A DNA stretch of 64,000 nucleotides from RUG563 sp045589355 (lineage in GTDB: Bacteria > Bacillota > Clostridia > Christensenellales > Aristaeellaceae): positions 14,265-78,264 of the forward strand of contig JAZNOW010000013.1 of NCBI GenBank assembly GCA_045589355.1, given 5' to 3'. Positions 51,501 through 60,679 of this stretch are shown piece by piece. A model generated the notes under the pieces. It was not told the DNA's origin, searched no databases, and was given only the letters and a program-made list of their open reading frames with translations. Position numbers and translations under genes: made by a program. The first letter of the stretch is position 1. Every line of letters begins with the position of its first letter.

Positions 51501-52732
51501 TCCCGGTGGAAATAGAGGAAGGAGGGGCTTTCGCTTTGGTTCAGGGCGTGGATGGCCGCCTTGGCCGCACGGAGAATGGGCTGGTCTTCCGCCGTCCATT
51601 TTTCCCGGCTGTCCGCAAAATCCGCCAGCAGCATAAAATCCGCATGGGGCGTGGCGGCATGCAGGGCGTTCATGTGGGCGGCCATTTTCAGGGCCTGTTT
51701 TTCATCGGTGAGCAGGGTGGGGATCACCACCAGCAGCCGCTGGCCGGCCGTGTGTTTTTTCTGCAGCCGGGGCAGCATCCGGGCGGGGAAGGTGCGCCGG
51801 CAGACGGCAAAAAGAAGATGCCGCACCCCTTGGGAAAATGCGATCAGCCCAAAGGGCAAAAGCAGAAGGGGCGCTTTTACAAGCAGCCACAGGATGGCAA
51901 AGGAAATATTGGCCCCAAGAAGAGAAAGCATGAAAAGGAGGGTTTTGCTCCTTTCGCTGAACATGCGCACATTTTTGTGCAGATAAGCGGCAATGAGCCC
52001 GGGCTTTTCGATCAGGTAATAGCCCGCTTCTTTTTCCGCCCCTTCCTTTCCTTCTGCCAGGGAAAGGGCGGCCCGGGCCACGGAAGGCTCGGACAGGCGC
52101 CATTTTTTGGCCAGGTATGCGGCACGGCTCACGTAGTAGCGCCGGCTTTCCCGGTCCATTTTCCGATAGGTTTCTTCTTCCCGCAGCACCCGGGCCACAG
52201 GACTCAGATGTTCAAAAAACGTATCAAAGGGAAAGCGGGGCAGTGCATGCAGCGCCTGCAGGCACTGGGCGCAGGTGTGCCGCAGGGCCAGGGCTTTTTC
52301 CTCCTCCATGGGCACAAGGGCCTGTTCCAGGCAGGGGGACAGCTTTTCCAGCAGGGCCAGGGTAAGGGCAGCAGGGAGCAGGGAAAGCTCGCAGGTCAAA
52401 ATGTCCTGCTCTTTATAGGCTTTTCGCAGGGCAAACAGAAGCCTTCCTTTTTCAAGGGGCAGCGTATCACAGATATTCCGGGCCACGCAAAGCAGGTAGG
52501 GCACCCGGTCCCGGGAAGGCAGAAGGGGGCTGCCTTTCAGGTCCTTTTTCAGGGCCAGGTATTTTTCGTACAGGAAGCTGCTTTCATTTGCCAGGGCATG
52601 GGCGGCAGGGAAAAGGGACGGATCCTGGGGTAAATGGGTGAGCAGCCTGCGCAGACGCCGGTCAAACCCCTTTGGCATTTCCAGCGGCAGACGGGCAGGC
52701 GCATAAAGAAAAGAAAAAATCCGAAATAGCAT
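45599..52732 (-). CDS. cyclic beta-1,2-glucan synthase-like protein (GT84-GH94)
   Basis: This 2377-residue protein has the NdvB/Cgs layout. After an N-terminal helical region come membrane segments near 265-310, a GT84 domain (QVITLDADTILPPGA, with QxxRW-like LHRWTRGDWQ), more membrane helices near 690-790, a glucoamylase-like domain (EKWQGHLYNWYSLEDL, STVDSGNLCACL), and a C-terminal GH94 phosphorylase-like domain with GGDWNDGMN. In Brucella and Agrobacterium the enzyme makes and sizes cyclic beta-1,2-glucans from UDP-glucose. At about 2380 residues it is shorter than the roughly 2800 of those proteins, mostly at the N-terminus. It faces the glycogen operon, so both draw on activated glucose. 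GGAGGACAGTTC precedes the ATG. Confidence 0.85.
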   Translation of the reverse strand: MLFRIFSFLYAPARLPLEMPKGFDRRLRRLLTHLPQDPSLFPAAHALANESSFLYEKYLALKKDLKGSPLLPSRDRVPYLLCVARNICDTLPLEKGRLLFALRKAYKEQDILTCELSLLPAALTLALLEKLSPCLEQALVPMEEEKALALRHTCAQCLQALHALPRFPFDTFFEHLSPVARVLREEETYRKMDRESRRYYVSRAAYLAKKWRLSEPSVARAALSLAEGKEGAEKEAGYYLIEKPGLIAAYLHKNVRMFSERSKTLLFMLSLLGANISFAILWLLVKAPLLLLPFGLIAFSQGVRHLLFAVCRRTFPARMLPRLQKKHTAGQRLLVVIPTLLTDEKQALKMAAHMNALHAATPHADFMLLADFADSREKWTAEDQPILRAAKAAIHALNQSESPSFLYFHRERTWDAGQNAFTGRERKRGALEELNRLLCGQEGTDAFLYTSVPPSSLARHYDQVITLDADTILPPGAAARLQGALLHPLQKGRIAVIQPRMETLSSTLRTRLQHFLSTPGGPDSYQRLFPNFYQDVFGRGSFAGKGIYDPALFLQRTEGRLPAGRILSHDLIEGELAVSAMAEDIPFFDSQPSRMAGWQKRLHRWTRGDWQLLPFLLDKKLPLLSRYKLYDNLRISLLPLSQTALLLAGAFLQNPFLMLLGLPFPFRGLPKRLMLLPGKAATQLDAVLRALYRQFISKKGLLSWVTADQAESGLGLPLYCLLTPLVCGTAMVILSLMPYGVLPGLLPGLLWLISPLLRDFMDREKPRHAPLSEGEKEAVRTLCRDTWHFFEKNVHAGTFYLPPDNVQLQPEKGPALRTSPTNIGLYLLSTLAARELSLITTAQMARRMLRTVDTLEQMEKWQGHLYNWYSLEDLSVLEPRFISTVDSGNLCACLFACAQGARRHLKDMDFSAHTLPARLDALARAMQFAPLYDSAVSLFHIGYDTREQKLSPAHYDLLASECRLASYVAVMQRQVPLKHWYALGRNLTRQGGGAALISWGGTAFEYLMPHLLLPLYENTLLTEGCKSAVRAQMAAAHHRPFGISESGYYAFDPQMNYQYRAFGLPALSLSDDTAGHVVAPYASMLALPLFPKAAIRNLQWMRRLSWYSREGLFEAADYTPARMEKTPRLVQSHMAHHQGMILCAACNLLTDNALCRHFMTPAAPRAYGFLLCEKKPALPPLSRPLPRPHRHSPDTAYRFQAPQNFPLAAHALSGHGVTWVMNREGHGFLKSAHRLWTRFLPDAPCGPMFYLRDCETGEYVRPQCRGEMVFENGCILIPIRAFSLEGEMRLFVLPLNGEAVADFHLENKGAQEKQVELISYLEVTQSTFFQDAAHPNFRDLSIRIDPLSESGLISRRLLADQQETVPSLVHTVSGKVDSLHRQGDRLIFLGREGELHHPASLDAQASAVCCRTGAVIAPCMSLRAGVRLAPGKSAHVQFSIHEAPWPVKTSSPALHSRETLQLCRTKDKMTLRFLSIPSAAMPLYAQVLGSLCFPGQPFQAHRPAAMDTLWKYGLSGDLPVCCVYLKKQDKALIRHALFAHAWMETQGIHSSLLFLCSKQAEDYRTPLQDAACAALHTLKSGKENIHIVTGDDADAKKLKSLSHLYLESGAPLSAQLAALCAENPTPRLIAVQKAQGIAPPALVMETPCGGFTRENDFCIHTPPPSPWHNVLTGRRFGTILCEEAILHSFADNSQMNRITRKPADVHRPRGAEEILLREKEPVFFSLTCGTVTNQPGVTQYASMAGSIHASVTVFSHASLPLGVRLVSLKAAEDTETELRFVIRFSMGKKWGCTKGNETAFAHSADQPGVGFAHVPGARVHLMPDGFCHALRPETCETAFAPSALFTLPISLKARRTFTLPIIVGYAENEAGCESAVQAVLLDGPARALLDVRTFWQEKLEGLLLFGASPLFAPYLNRWLPYQALSARLMGRTGPYQTGGAFGFRDQLQDLLCCLHTNPAFARSHILLCAAHQYREGDVQHWWHAPRTGVRTRISDDKLFLPFLACLYAEVTGDNGIFAEEAPFLLSPPLGDQEDDRYETPDVSPDTASLLQHCQLAIDSVAFGPQGIPLMAGGDWNDGMNRVGGESVWLGFFLCMVLQKFIPHCREDAAKHYQTLRDTLMQNMEKAWTGEWYLRAWYKSGEPLGGPHTHPPRIDLISQAFACLAGAPRNRVRLALSHAVEKLYKEETGQVLLMHPPFAPQEQAGYIGAYVPGVRENGGQYTHAVPWLIMALCRIGQYPTAWEIAARLLPITHTDTPEKLSVYRLEPYVLCGDVYAGENLGRGGWSWYTGSAAWLYYVYITVLLGLEKRGDKLRLAPCPHPDMEEFTLVYRYGSASYHLTAGRDILFATLDGEKLSDGWISLRDDGKTHAARFPWRGN

Positions 52733-52793
52733 GAACTGTCCTCCAGTGACCTTGTTTGTTGATTAGTGTGTGCCAAATTGGCGATAAAATGAC

Positions 52794-52822
52794 TGGAAAT
52801 TTTCCTGCTTTTGTGGTATAAT
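52794..52822 (+). promoter_or_regulatory. promoter of the glycogen operon
   Basis: TGGAAA (52794-52799), 17-base spacer, extended -10 TGGTATAAT (TATAAT at 52817-52822), about 49 bases before the glgB start. Confidence 0.65.
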
Positions 52823-52870
52823 GCAAAGCAGAGGAAATTGAATGAGTGCATGAAGGAGGATTTGTTTTTT

Positions 52871-54823
52871 ATGTGGTATAATCCACCTGATGCATCGGAA
52901 AGGGATCGGTTTCATTCAGGCCATTCCGAAACCGCCTATCAATATCTGGGGGCCCATCCTGTCTATCAGGATAATGGGCTGCACTGGCATTTTGCCGTCT
53001 GGGCGCCCAACGCCAAAAAGGTGTGCCTGACGGGCGAATTTTCCAACTGGGAGGCGGAACGCTATCCCATGGAAAAGCAGTACGACGGCATTTGGGAACT
53101 GCGTTTGCCCGATACGCTTTTTTCTGCTGCCAGCGACCCGGAAAAATACAATTATCCCGATGCCGATGAAAAACTGAAAAGCTATAAATACGCCATTCTG
53201 GGGGCGGATGACGTGTGGCATTACCGGGGGGATCCCTACGGCTTTGCCACCGAATGCCGGCCCAACAATGCTTCCCGCCTGTGGGATATGACCACCTACG
53301 CCTGGCAGGACGCCCAATGGATGGAAAAAAGAAAAAGCTGGGACGCATACCACAGCCCGGTGAACATTTACGAAATGCACCTTGGCACCTGGCGGCAGAC
53401 CAAAAAGGGCAAGATGCTCACCTACCGGCAGATCGCCAAACGGCTGGTGCCCTACATCCGCAAGATGGGGTACACCCATGTGGAATTTCTGCCGGTGATG
53501 GAGCATCCCTTTGACGGCAGCTGGGGCTACCAGGTGACGGGCTATTACAGCCCCACCGCCCGCTACGGCGACCCGGACGGCCTGAAGGAATTGATCGATA
53601 AACTGCATCAGGCCGGCATCGGCGTGATACTGGACTGGGTGCCTGCCCATTTCCCCCGGGACGAGATCGGCCTGCGCCGGTTTGACGGCACCCCCTGCTA
53701 TGAGCACGAAAACCCGCTGCGGGGGGAAATGCCCCAGTGGGGCACCATGCTGTTTGATTACGGCAGGGGAGAGGTGTGCTCGTTCCTGTGCTCCAACGCC
53801 CTGTTCTGGCTGAAGGAATACCATGCCGACGGCCTGCGCTGCGACGCGGTGAGCTGCATGCTGTACCACAACTTCTGCAAGGAAGACGGCCAGTGGATCC
53901 CCAATAAGGATGGCGGCAAGGAAAACTACGAAGCCATCGATTTTCTGCGCCGGCTCAATGCGGCGGCCTACCGGGAATGCCCCGGGGTGATGATGATCGC
54001 CGAAGAAGCCACCGCCTGGCCCATGGTGACCAAGCCCACCGACGTGGGGGGCCTGGGCTTTGGGTTCAAGTGGAACATGGGCTGGATGAACGATATCCTC
54101 TACTACATCAAGAAGGATCACGTTTACCGCAAGTACCACCACGATAAGCTCACGTTCTCCCTGTACTACGCCTTCTCCGAAAGCTACGTGCTGCCTTTCT
54201 CCCACGACGAAGTGGTGCACGGCAAGCACTCCATGCTGGATAAGCAGCCCGGCGATCTGTGGCAGAAGTTTGCCGGCCTGCGCGCCCTGTACGGCTACAC
54301 CATGGCCCATCCGGGCAAGAAGCTTTTGTTCATGGGCAGCGAGTTCGGCCATTATATCGAATGGAAAGACGATATTGAGCTGGACTGGTTCCTGCTGGTG
54401 TACGAAAAGCACCCGGAAATGCAGAAATATGTGGCAAAGCTGAACAAGTTCTACCGGGCCAACCCGGCTTTGTATGCCAAGGACGACGGGTGGGACGGGT
54501 TCCAGTGGCTCAGCGTGAACGATGCGGAAAGAAGCATTCTGGCGTTCATGCGTTCCGACGGCCAGCACACCCCCATCGCCTGCGTCAGCAATTTCACCCC
54601 CGGCTTCTACGACCAGTACCGCATCGGCCTGCCCTATGACTGCGAACTGGTGGAAGTGCTCAACTCCGACCGGGCGGAATTTGCCGGCAGCGATCAGTAC
54701 AATGCCTGGCCCATCCGGGCGGAAGAAATCCCCTGGAACGGCCTGCCCTACAGCTGCCATGTGTGCGTACCGCCGCTGTCCACGGTGTATTTCAGGGTGA
54801 AAAAGCCTGCCAAAAAGAAATAA
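52871..54823 (+). CDS. glgB: 1,4-alpha-glucan branching enzyme
   Basis: The 650-residue GH13 enzyme has a CBM48 N-terminal module (HWHFAVWAPNAKKVCLTGEF) and a catalytic barrel with EFLPVMEHPFDGSWGYQVTG, the nucleophile in GLRCDAVS (Asp near 325), the acid/base in MIAEEATAW and the transition-state Asp in FSHDEVVHG. It forms alpha-1,6 branches in glycogen. The ATG at 52871 is 10 bases after AAGGAGGA; an ATG at 52850 is possible but lies before that site. It is the first gene of the glgB-C-D-A cluster. Confidence 0.93.
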   Translation: MWYNPPDASERDRFHSGHSETAYQYLGAHPVYQDNGLHWHFAVWAPNAKKVCLTGEFSNWEAERYPMEKQYDGIWELRLPDTLFSAASDPEKYNYPDADEKLKSYKYAILGADDVWHYRGDPYGFATECRPNNASRLWDMTTYAWQDAQWMEKRKSWDAYHSPVNIYEMHLGTWRQTKKGKMLTYRQIAKRLVPYIRKMGYTHVEFLPVMEHPFDGSWGYQVTGYYSPTARYGDPDGLKELIDKLHQAGIGVILDWVPAHFPRDEIGLRRFDGTPCYEHENPLRGEMPQWGTMLFDYGRGEVCSFLCSNALFWLKEYHADGLRCDAVSCMLYHNFCKEDGQWIPNKDGGKENYEAIDFLRRLNAAAYRECPGVMMIAEEATAWPMVTKPTDVGGLGFGFKWNMGWMNDILYYIKKDHVYRKYHHDKLTFSLYYAFSESYVLPFSHDEVVHGKHSMLDKQPGDLWQKFAGLRALYGYTMAHPGKKLLFMGSEFGHYIEWKDDIELDWFLLVYEKHPEMQKYVAKLNKFYRANPALYAKDDGWDGFQWLSVNDAERSILAFMRSDGQHTPIACVSNFTPGFYDQYRIGLPYDCELVEVLNSDRAEFAGSDQYNAWPIRAEEIPWNGLPYSCHVCVPPLSTVYFRVKKPAKKK

Positions 54824-54864
54824 TGCAAAATATGGCCAAATATCTTCCAAATCGGCGTATTTTG

Positions 54865-54873
54865 TGTTATAAT
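54865..54873 (+). promoter_or_regulatory. possible internal promoter before glgC
   Basis: Extended -10 TGTTATAAT (54865-54873) with a weak -35 (TTCCAA at 54845-54850). It would start transcription about 70 bases before glgC. Confidence 0.5.
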
Positions 54874-54948
54874 ACAAATCGACTGAAAGAAAAGTGTTTT
54901 TGTCCTGCAAAAAATGGATAAAAACTGAATAAGAAGGGAGTTTTTCAT

Positions 54949-56124
54949 ATGCCCGGCAAAAAGCGTTGCGTTGCCATGCTGCTGGCTGGCGGCCAGGGAA
55001 GCCGTCTGGGGATTTTGACCAAGCAAATGGCCAAGCCTGCCGTACCTTACGGCTGCAAGTATCGCATCATCGACTTCCCCCTGTCCAACTGCACCAACTC
55101 CAATATCGACGTGGTGGGCGTGCTGACCCAGTACCGTCCTTTGGAACTGAATGCCTATATCGCCAGCGGCGCCCCCTGGGATCTGGACCTTGTTTCCGGC
55201 GGCGTTTTCGTGCTGCCCCCCTACCATTCCGGCGCCAGCGGCGAATGGTACAAGGGTACCGCCAACGCCATCTACCAGAACCTGGCCTTCATCGCCCAGT
55301 ATAACCCCGATTACGTGCTGATCCTCTCCGGCGACCATATCTACAAGATGGACTACGCCGCCATGATCAACCACCACGAAAAGCTGGGCGCCGATGCCAC
55401 CATCGCCGTGCGCCAGGTGCCGTGGGAAGAAGCCAGCCGCTTTGGCATCATGAACACCGACGAAAACTTCAACATCGTGGAATTCGAAGAAAAGCCCAAG
55501 AAACCCAAGACCAACGACGCCTCCATGGGCGTGTATGTGTTCACCTGGGAAAAACTGCGCAAGTACCTCATCCAGGACGAAGCGGACCCCACCTCCTCCA
55601 ACGACTTTGGCAAGAATATCATTCCCGCCATGCTGGGTGACGGCCAGAAGATGGTGGCCTATTCCTTCAACGACTACTGGAAGGACGTGGGCACCATCGA
55701 AAGCCTGTGGGAAGCCAATATGGACCTGCTGGCCGAAAAACCCGAAATCGACCTGCATGACAAGAAGTTCCGCATCTATGCCCGTAACCTGGGCATGCCG
55801 CCCCATCACATTGCCGACGGCGCCACCGTGGATAACTGCCTCATCACCGAAGGCTGCGAAATCATGGGCAAGGCCGTCCACTCCATCCTCTCTTCCGGCG
55901 TGATCGTGGAAGAAGGGGCGGAAGTGATCGACAGCGTGATCATGCCCGGCTCCGTCATCCGCAAGGGTGCCACCGTACGCCGTGCCATCGTGGCCGAGAA
56001 CGCCGAAATCCTGGCCGGCTGCCAGGTGGGCGAAGAAGAAGGCCTGATTGCCGTGGTGGGCCAGGGCGTGAAGGTGCCTGAAAACACGGTCGTCAAGGCC
56101 GGCGAACAGTTCGCCGATAACTGA
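54949..56124 (+). CDS. glgC: glucose-1-phosphate adenylyltransferase, catalytic subunit
   Basis: The 391-residue enzyme opens with the nucleotidyltransferase loop AMLLAGGQGSRLGILT, followed by KPAVPYGCKYRIIDFPLSNC, the catalytic region LILSGDHIYKMDY, FEEKPKKPK (glucose-1-phosphate site) and a left-handed beta-helix at the C-terminus (DGATVDNCLITEGCEIMG). It makes ADP-glucose, the committed glycogen precursor. AAGGGAG is in front of the ATG. It is followed by glgD after 17 bases; in Firmicutes the two subunits form a heterotetramer, with GlgC the catalytic one. Confidence 0.95.
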   Translation: MPGKKRCVAMLLAGGQGSRLGILTKQMAKPAVPYGCKYRIIDFPLSNCTNSNIDVVGVLTQYRPLELNAYIASGAPWDLDLVSGGVFVLPPYHSGASGEWYKGTANAIYQNLAFIAQYNPDYVLILSGDHIYKMDYAAMINHHEKLGADATIAVRQVPWEEASRFGIMNTDENFNIVEFEEKPKKPKTNDASMGVYVFTWEKLRKYLIQDEADPTSSNDFGKNIIPAMLGDGQKMVAYSFNDYWKDVGTIESLWEANMDLLAEKPEIDLHDKKFRIYARNLGMPPHHIADGATVDNCLITEGCEIMGKAVHSILSSGVIVEEGAEVIDSVIMPGSVIRKGATVRRAIVAENAEILAGCQVGEEEGLIAVVGQGVKVPENTVVKAGEQFADN

Positions 56125-56141
56125 GGAAGGGGGAAGAAACA

Positions 56142-57263
56142 ATGAAAAGCATGATGGGTATCATTTATACCGGGGAACGTGACGCGCAGCTGCGCGAACT
56201 GACCACCAACCGTGCCGTGGCCGCCGTGCCGATTTACGGCCGCTATCGCCTGATTGACTTCCCGCTGTCCGCCATGGTGTCCAGCGGCATCCGCAATGTG
56301 GGCGTTATCCTGCAGCGCAACTACAACAGCCTTATGGATCATCTGGGCTCCGGCCGCGAATGGGACCTGCATGGCAAGCGCAACGGCCTTGTGATGCTGC
56401 CCCCCTTCATGACCCGGGATAACGTGGGCGTGTACGCCGGCTTCCTGGATGCTGTGCGCTCCAACCTGCATTACCTGCGCCGCAGCAAGGAACGGTATGT
56501 GATCGTGACCGATACGCATATCCTCTATTCCGCCAAGTATGACGAAATGCTCTCTGCCCACATCGAAAAGGGCGCCGATATCACCCTGCTCTACACCAAG
56601 GACCCCTCCATGCGCCGCAACGGCGCCGGCCGCTACATCGACGTGGACGAAACCGGCCGTGTGACGGGCCTGGAAGTGGATCCCACCATCTCCCGCATGC
56701 CCTACACCTACATGGAATGCATGTGCGTGCGCCGTGAACTGCTGATCGACCTGGTGGACCGCGCCGTTTCCCGCGGCCAGTATCACCTGACCCGCGACCT
56801 GCTCATGAACGGTATTTACGAAGGCACCCTGCGGGTATACGGCTATGAATATGCCGGCAAGTCCTGGTACATCGACTCCGTGCAGGCTTATTTCGAAGCC
56901 TCCATGGAACTGATGGACGCCGAAACCCGCCGTAATTTCTTTGACGCCGATCGTCCCGTGCTGACCAAGCTGCGCGACGAAATGCCCTCCCGTTATGTGA
57001 GCGGCGCCAATGTGAAAAACTGCCTGGTGGCCGACGGCTGCGTCATCGAAGGCACGGTGGAAAACAGCATTCTCTTCCGCGGCGTGCACATCGAAAAAGG
57101 CGCTGTGGTAAAGAATTCCATCATCATGCAGGACGGCCGTGTGCAGAAGGATGCGGAAATTGACCATTGCATCCTGGATAAGCAGTCCGTCATCCGGGAA
57201 GATACCCGGCTCATCGGCCCCCGCAATTACCCCATCGTGGTGGCGAAGGACCTGATCGTGTAA
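56142..57263 (+). CDS. glgD: ADP-glucose pyrophosphorylase regulatory-type subunit
   Basis: The 373-residue protein is a GlgC paralogue with the GlgD hallmark N-terminus MMGIIYTGERDAQLRELTTN in place of the G-G-x-G-x-R loop, keeping the APVPIYGRYRLIDFPLSAM region, VTDTHILYSAKYDE and the C-terminal beta-helix (DGCVIEGTVENSILFRGV). The missing nucleotide loop means it is not catalytic alone; it modulates GlgC. It is co-transcribed with glgC. Confidence 0.93.
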   Translation: MKSMMGIIYTGERDAQLRELTTNRAVAAVPIYGRYRLIDFPLSAMVSSGIRNVGVILQRNYNSLMDHLGSGREWDLHGKRNGLVMLPPFMTRDNVGVYAGFLDAVRSNLHYLRRSKERYVIVTDTHILYSAKYDEMLSAHIEKGADITLLYTKDPSMRRNGAGRYIDVDETGRVTGLEVDPTISRMPYTYMECMCVRRELLIDLVDRAVSRGQYHLTRDLLMNGIYEGTLRVYGYEYAGKSWYIDSVQAYFEASMELMDAETRRNFFDADRPVLTKLRDEMPSRYVSGANVKNCLVADGCVIEGTVENSILFRGVHIEKGAVVKNSIIMQDGRVQKDAEIDHCILDKQSVIREDTRLIGPRNYPIVVAKDLIV

Positions 57264-57301
57264 GCCATGTGGGCTTGACCCTTTGCCCGCAATGAATGAA
57301 C

Positions 57302-57335
57302 AATATGCAGGGCAGAAATGTTTGCCCTGCATATT
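57302..57335 (+). repeat. intercistronic hairpin between glgD and glgA
   Basis: AATATGCAGGGCA pairs with TGCCCTGCATATT without a following T run. It likely stabilises or processes the operon mRNA, not a terminator. Confidence 0.6.
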
Positions 57336-57404
57336 CCTCTGTATGGCGCTTTTTTGCGGAGCAGGGGAAAAGGGTTTTCCAATAACGAACGAGGTGAAGA
57401 AACA

Positions 57405-58982
<1,578 letters not shown>

Positions 58983-58990
58983 GTAAAACA

Positions 58991-59020
58991 GGGGAGGCGG
59001 TAAACAGCCGCCTCCCTTTT
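58991..59020 (+). terminator. terminator of the glycogen operon
   Basis: GGGGAGGCGG pairs with CCGCCTCCC, followed by TTTT, 20 bases ahead of luxS. Confidence 0.8.
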
Positions 59021-59038
59021 CAGTGAAGGAGTCATTTT

Positions 59039-59506
59039 ATGGAACGCATTGCCAGCTTTCGCATCAATCATCTGAACCTGTTTCCCGGGCTGTATGTATC
59101 CCGGCGGGATGAAAAAGGCGGTCAGGCGGTGACCACCTTTGACCTGCGCATCACTGCCCCCAACCGGGAGCCCGTGGTGGATGTGCCCGCCCTGCACACC
59201 ATTGAGCATCTGGGCGCCACCTTCCTGCGCAACCACGAAAAGAAAAACGACGTGGTGTATTTTGGCCCCATGGGCTGCCGTACCGGCTGTTATCTGCTTT
59301 TGTTTGGCGAGTGGACGGCGGAGGAGGCATTTCCCCTGGTGGACGAAATGTGCTCTTTCATTGTGAATTTTGAAGGGGATATTCCCGGAGCCAGGCCCGA
59401 GGAATGCGGCAATTACAGCGAGCAGAACCTGAACATGGCCAAGCATTACATTGCCCGCTACCAGCAGGAACTGCGGCAGCACCGTCGGTTTGTGTACCCG
59501 GACTAA
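59039..59506 (+). CDS. luxS: S-ribosylhomocysteine lyase
   Basis: The 155-residue protein is a complete LuxS: RINHLNLFPGLYVSRRDEKG near the start, the metal-binding HTIEHLGATFLRN (two His), GPMGCRTGCYLLL (catalytic Cys near residue 83) and the third ligand in the PEECGNYSEQNL region. It cleaves S-ribosylhomocysteine to homocysteine and DPD, the precursor of autoinducer-2. AAGGAGTCATTTT precedes the ATG. No clear promoter was found between the glycogen terminator and luxS, so some expression may come from readthrough. Confidence 0.95.
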   Translation: MERIASFRINHLNLFPGLYVSRRDEKGGQAVTTFDLRITAPNREPVVDVPALHTIEHLGATFLRNHEKKNDVVYFGPMGCRTGCYLLLFGEWTAEEAFPLVDEMCSFIVNFEGDIPGARPEECGNYSEQNLNMAKHYIARYQQELRQHRRFVYPD

Positions 59507-59515
59507 AACAAAAGT

Positions 59516-59544
59516 TTGCATTTTTTGCGGCTTTCCTGTATAAT
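59516..59544 (+). promoter_or_regulatory. promoter of smpB
   Basis: TTGCAT (59516-59521), 17-base spacer, perfect TATAAT (59539-59544), 33 bases before the start codon. Confidence 0.75.
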
Positions 59545-59576
59545 ATATTCCTGCAATGAAGAAAGGAGGGCGTGCA

Positions 59577-60044
59577 ATGCCGAAAACGCCGGGAATCAAG
59601 CCCATTGCACAAAACCGCAAAGCACGTCACGATTACTTTATTGAAGAATCGCTGGAGTGCGGCATTGAGCTGAAGGGCACGGAAGTGAAAAGCATGCGCC
59701 AGGGCAAGGTGAACCTGAAGGAAAGCTTTGCCATGGTGAAAAACGGGGAAGTGCTGGTGCAGGGGATGCACATCAGCCCCTATGAACAGGGCAGCATTTT
59801 CAACACCGATCCTCTGCGCCCCAAGCGTCTTTTGCTCCATAAAAGCGAAATCCGAAAACTGGGTGCCCAGGTGCAGCGGCAGGGCTATTCCCTGATCCCG
59901 CTGGATGTGTACCTGAAAAACGGTCGCATGAAAATGAACCTGGGCCTGTGCCGCGGCAAACACCTGCATGACAAACGGGCCACCATGGCGGAAAAGGATG
60001 TCAAGCGGGAAATGGAACGTGCCATGCGCGGCCGTGCCGAGTAA
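59577..60044 (+). CDS. smpB: SsrA-binding protein
   Basis: The 155-residue protein has the SmpB signature: NRKARHDYFIEESLECGIEL, GTEVKSMRQGKVNLKESFAM, QGMHISPYEQGS and a basic C-terminal tail (HDKRATMAEKDVKREMERAM). It binds tmRNA and brings it to stalled ribosomes for trans-translation. The ATG at 59577 follows AAAGGAGGGCGTGCA. It is directly upstream of the tmRNA gene, the usual order, with 19 bases between them, and the two may share the promoter at 59516-59544. Confidence 0.95.
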   Translation: MPKTPGIKPIAQNRKARHDYFIEESLECGIELKGTEVKSMRQGKVNLKESFAMVKNGEVLVQGMHISPYEQGSIFNTDPLRPKRLLLHKSEIRKLGAQVQRQGYSLIPLDVYLKNGRMKMNLGLCRGKHLHDKRATMAEKDVKREMERAMRGRAE

Positions 60045-60063
60045 AAAAAGCGTACGGATCCCT

Positions 60064-60411
60064 GGGGGTGTACTGGTTTCGACGGGGATCGTCGGGGGTA
60101 TGGGAAGCGAGCTGCGGACCCTGGCCGCATAAAAACGGGGAACTTAAATTAACTGACAATAATCAGTACGCTTTCGCTGCCTAATGGCGGCGCGTCGGCC
60201 CTGAGTTGCCTACGGCTCAGGATCCCGGCGTGATTTAAGTAGGGAACAGGGCCGCTTAAGCTTTGCGGCGTGCCCGGTTTTATGAAGCTACTGATGCTGT
60301 AAGCCTGTCAGGAGGCATGCAGCGGAGGGAATGTCAATATCCTGTCTGCGCTCGGAGAAACCTGTACAACTGAATCTTCGGACAGGGGTTCAATTCCCCT
60401 CACCTCCACCA
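60064..60411 (+). ncRNA. ssrA: transfer-messenger RNA
   Basis: The 5' end GGGGGTG pairs with CACCTCC at the 3' end, followed by an encoded ACCA. The tRNA-like T arm (GGGTTCAATTCCCC) is at 60386-60400. The tag reading frame ends at TAA 60182-60184; from the likely resume region at 60152-60157 it encodes a tag ending D-N-N-Q-Y-A-F-A-A. The -AFAA ending is uncommon compared with the usual -ALAA but keeps the small terminal residues needed for proteolysis. It is immediately downstream of smpB. Confidence 0.95.
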
Positions 60412-60420
60412 ATAAAAAAT

Positions 60421-60446
60421 GCCACCCAAGCGGTGGCGTTTTTTTA
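60421..60446 (+). terminator. terminator of the tmRNA gene
   Basis: GCCACC pairs with GGTGGC and is followed by a run of T (60439-60446). Confidence 0.85.
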
Positions 60447-60596
60447 TTGCGAAATAAGGGGATAAAAGCCATGAAATATAAGGGTTTCAGGGCTTTTTTG
60501 TTTGGTTTTGACCCCTATTTGACCCTTATGAAAATCTCCCGAACGGAAGGAACAAAGAGTAAATAGTGACTGTTCGTGAAAAAATAATATGCGCAT

Positions 60597-60632
60597 GTCC
60601 CGTTTCCTTTTTGGCGGGACAGGGTATATAAT
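60597..60632 (+). promoter_or_regulatory. Trx-TrxR promoter with overlapping dyad
   Basis: TATAAT at 60627-60632 has only a weak -35. The dyad GTCCCG (60597-60602) / CGGGAC (60615-60620) covers the -35 area, which could be an operator for a repressor or activator. It lies about 48 bases before the start codon. Confidence 0.5.
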
Positions 60633-60679
60633 ATAGGCAATGAGAAAAAATGCATGTGATCGGATGGGAGGAAATAAAA

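Noticed and set aside
57264..57404. Terminator between glgD and glgA
   Set aside because: The hairpin at 57302-57335 is strong but is followed by CCTCTG and not T residues, and no promoter was seen before glgA, so the operon most likely continues.
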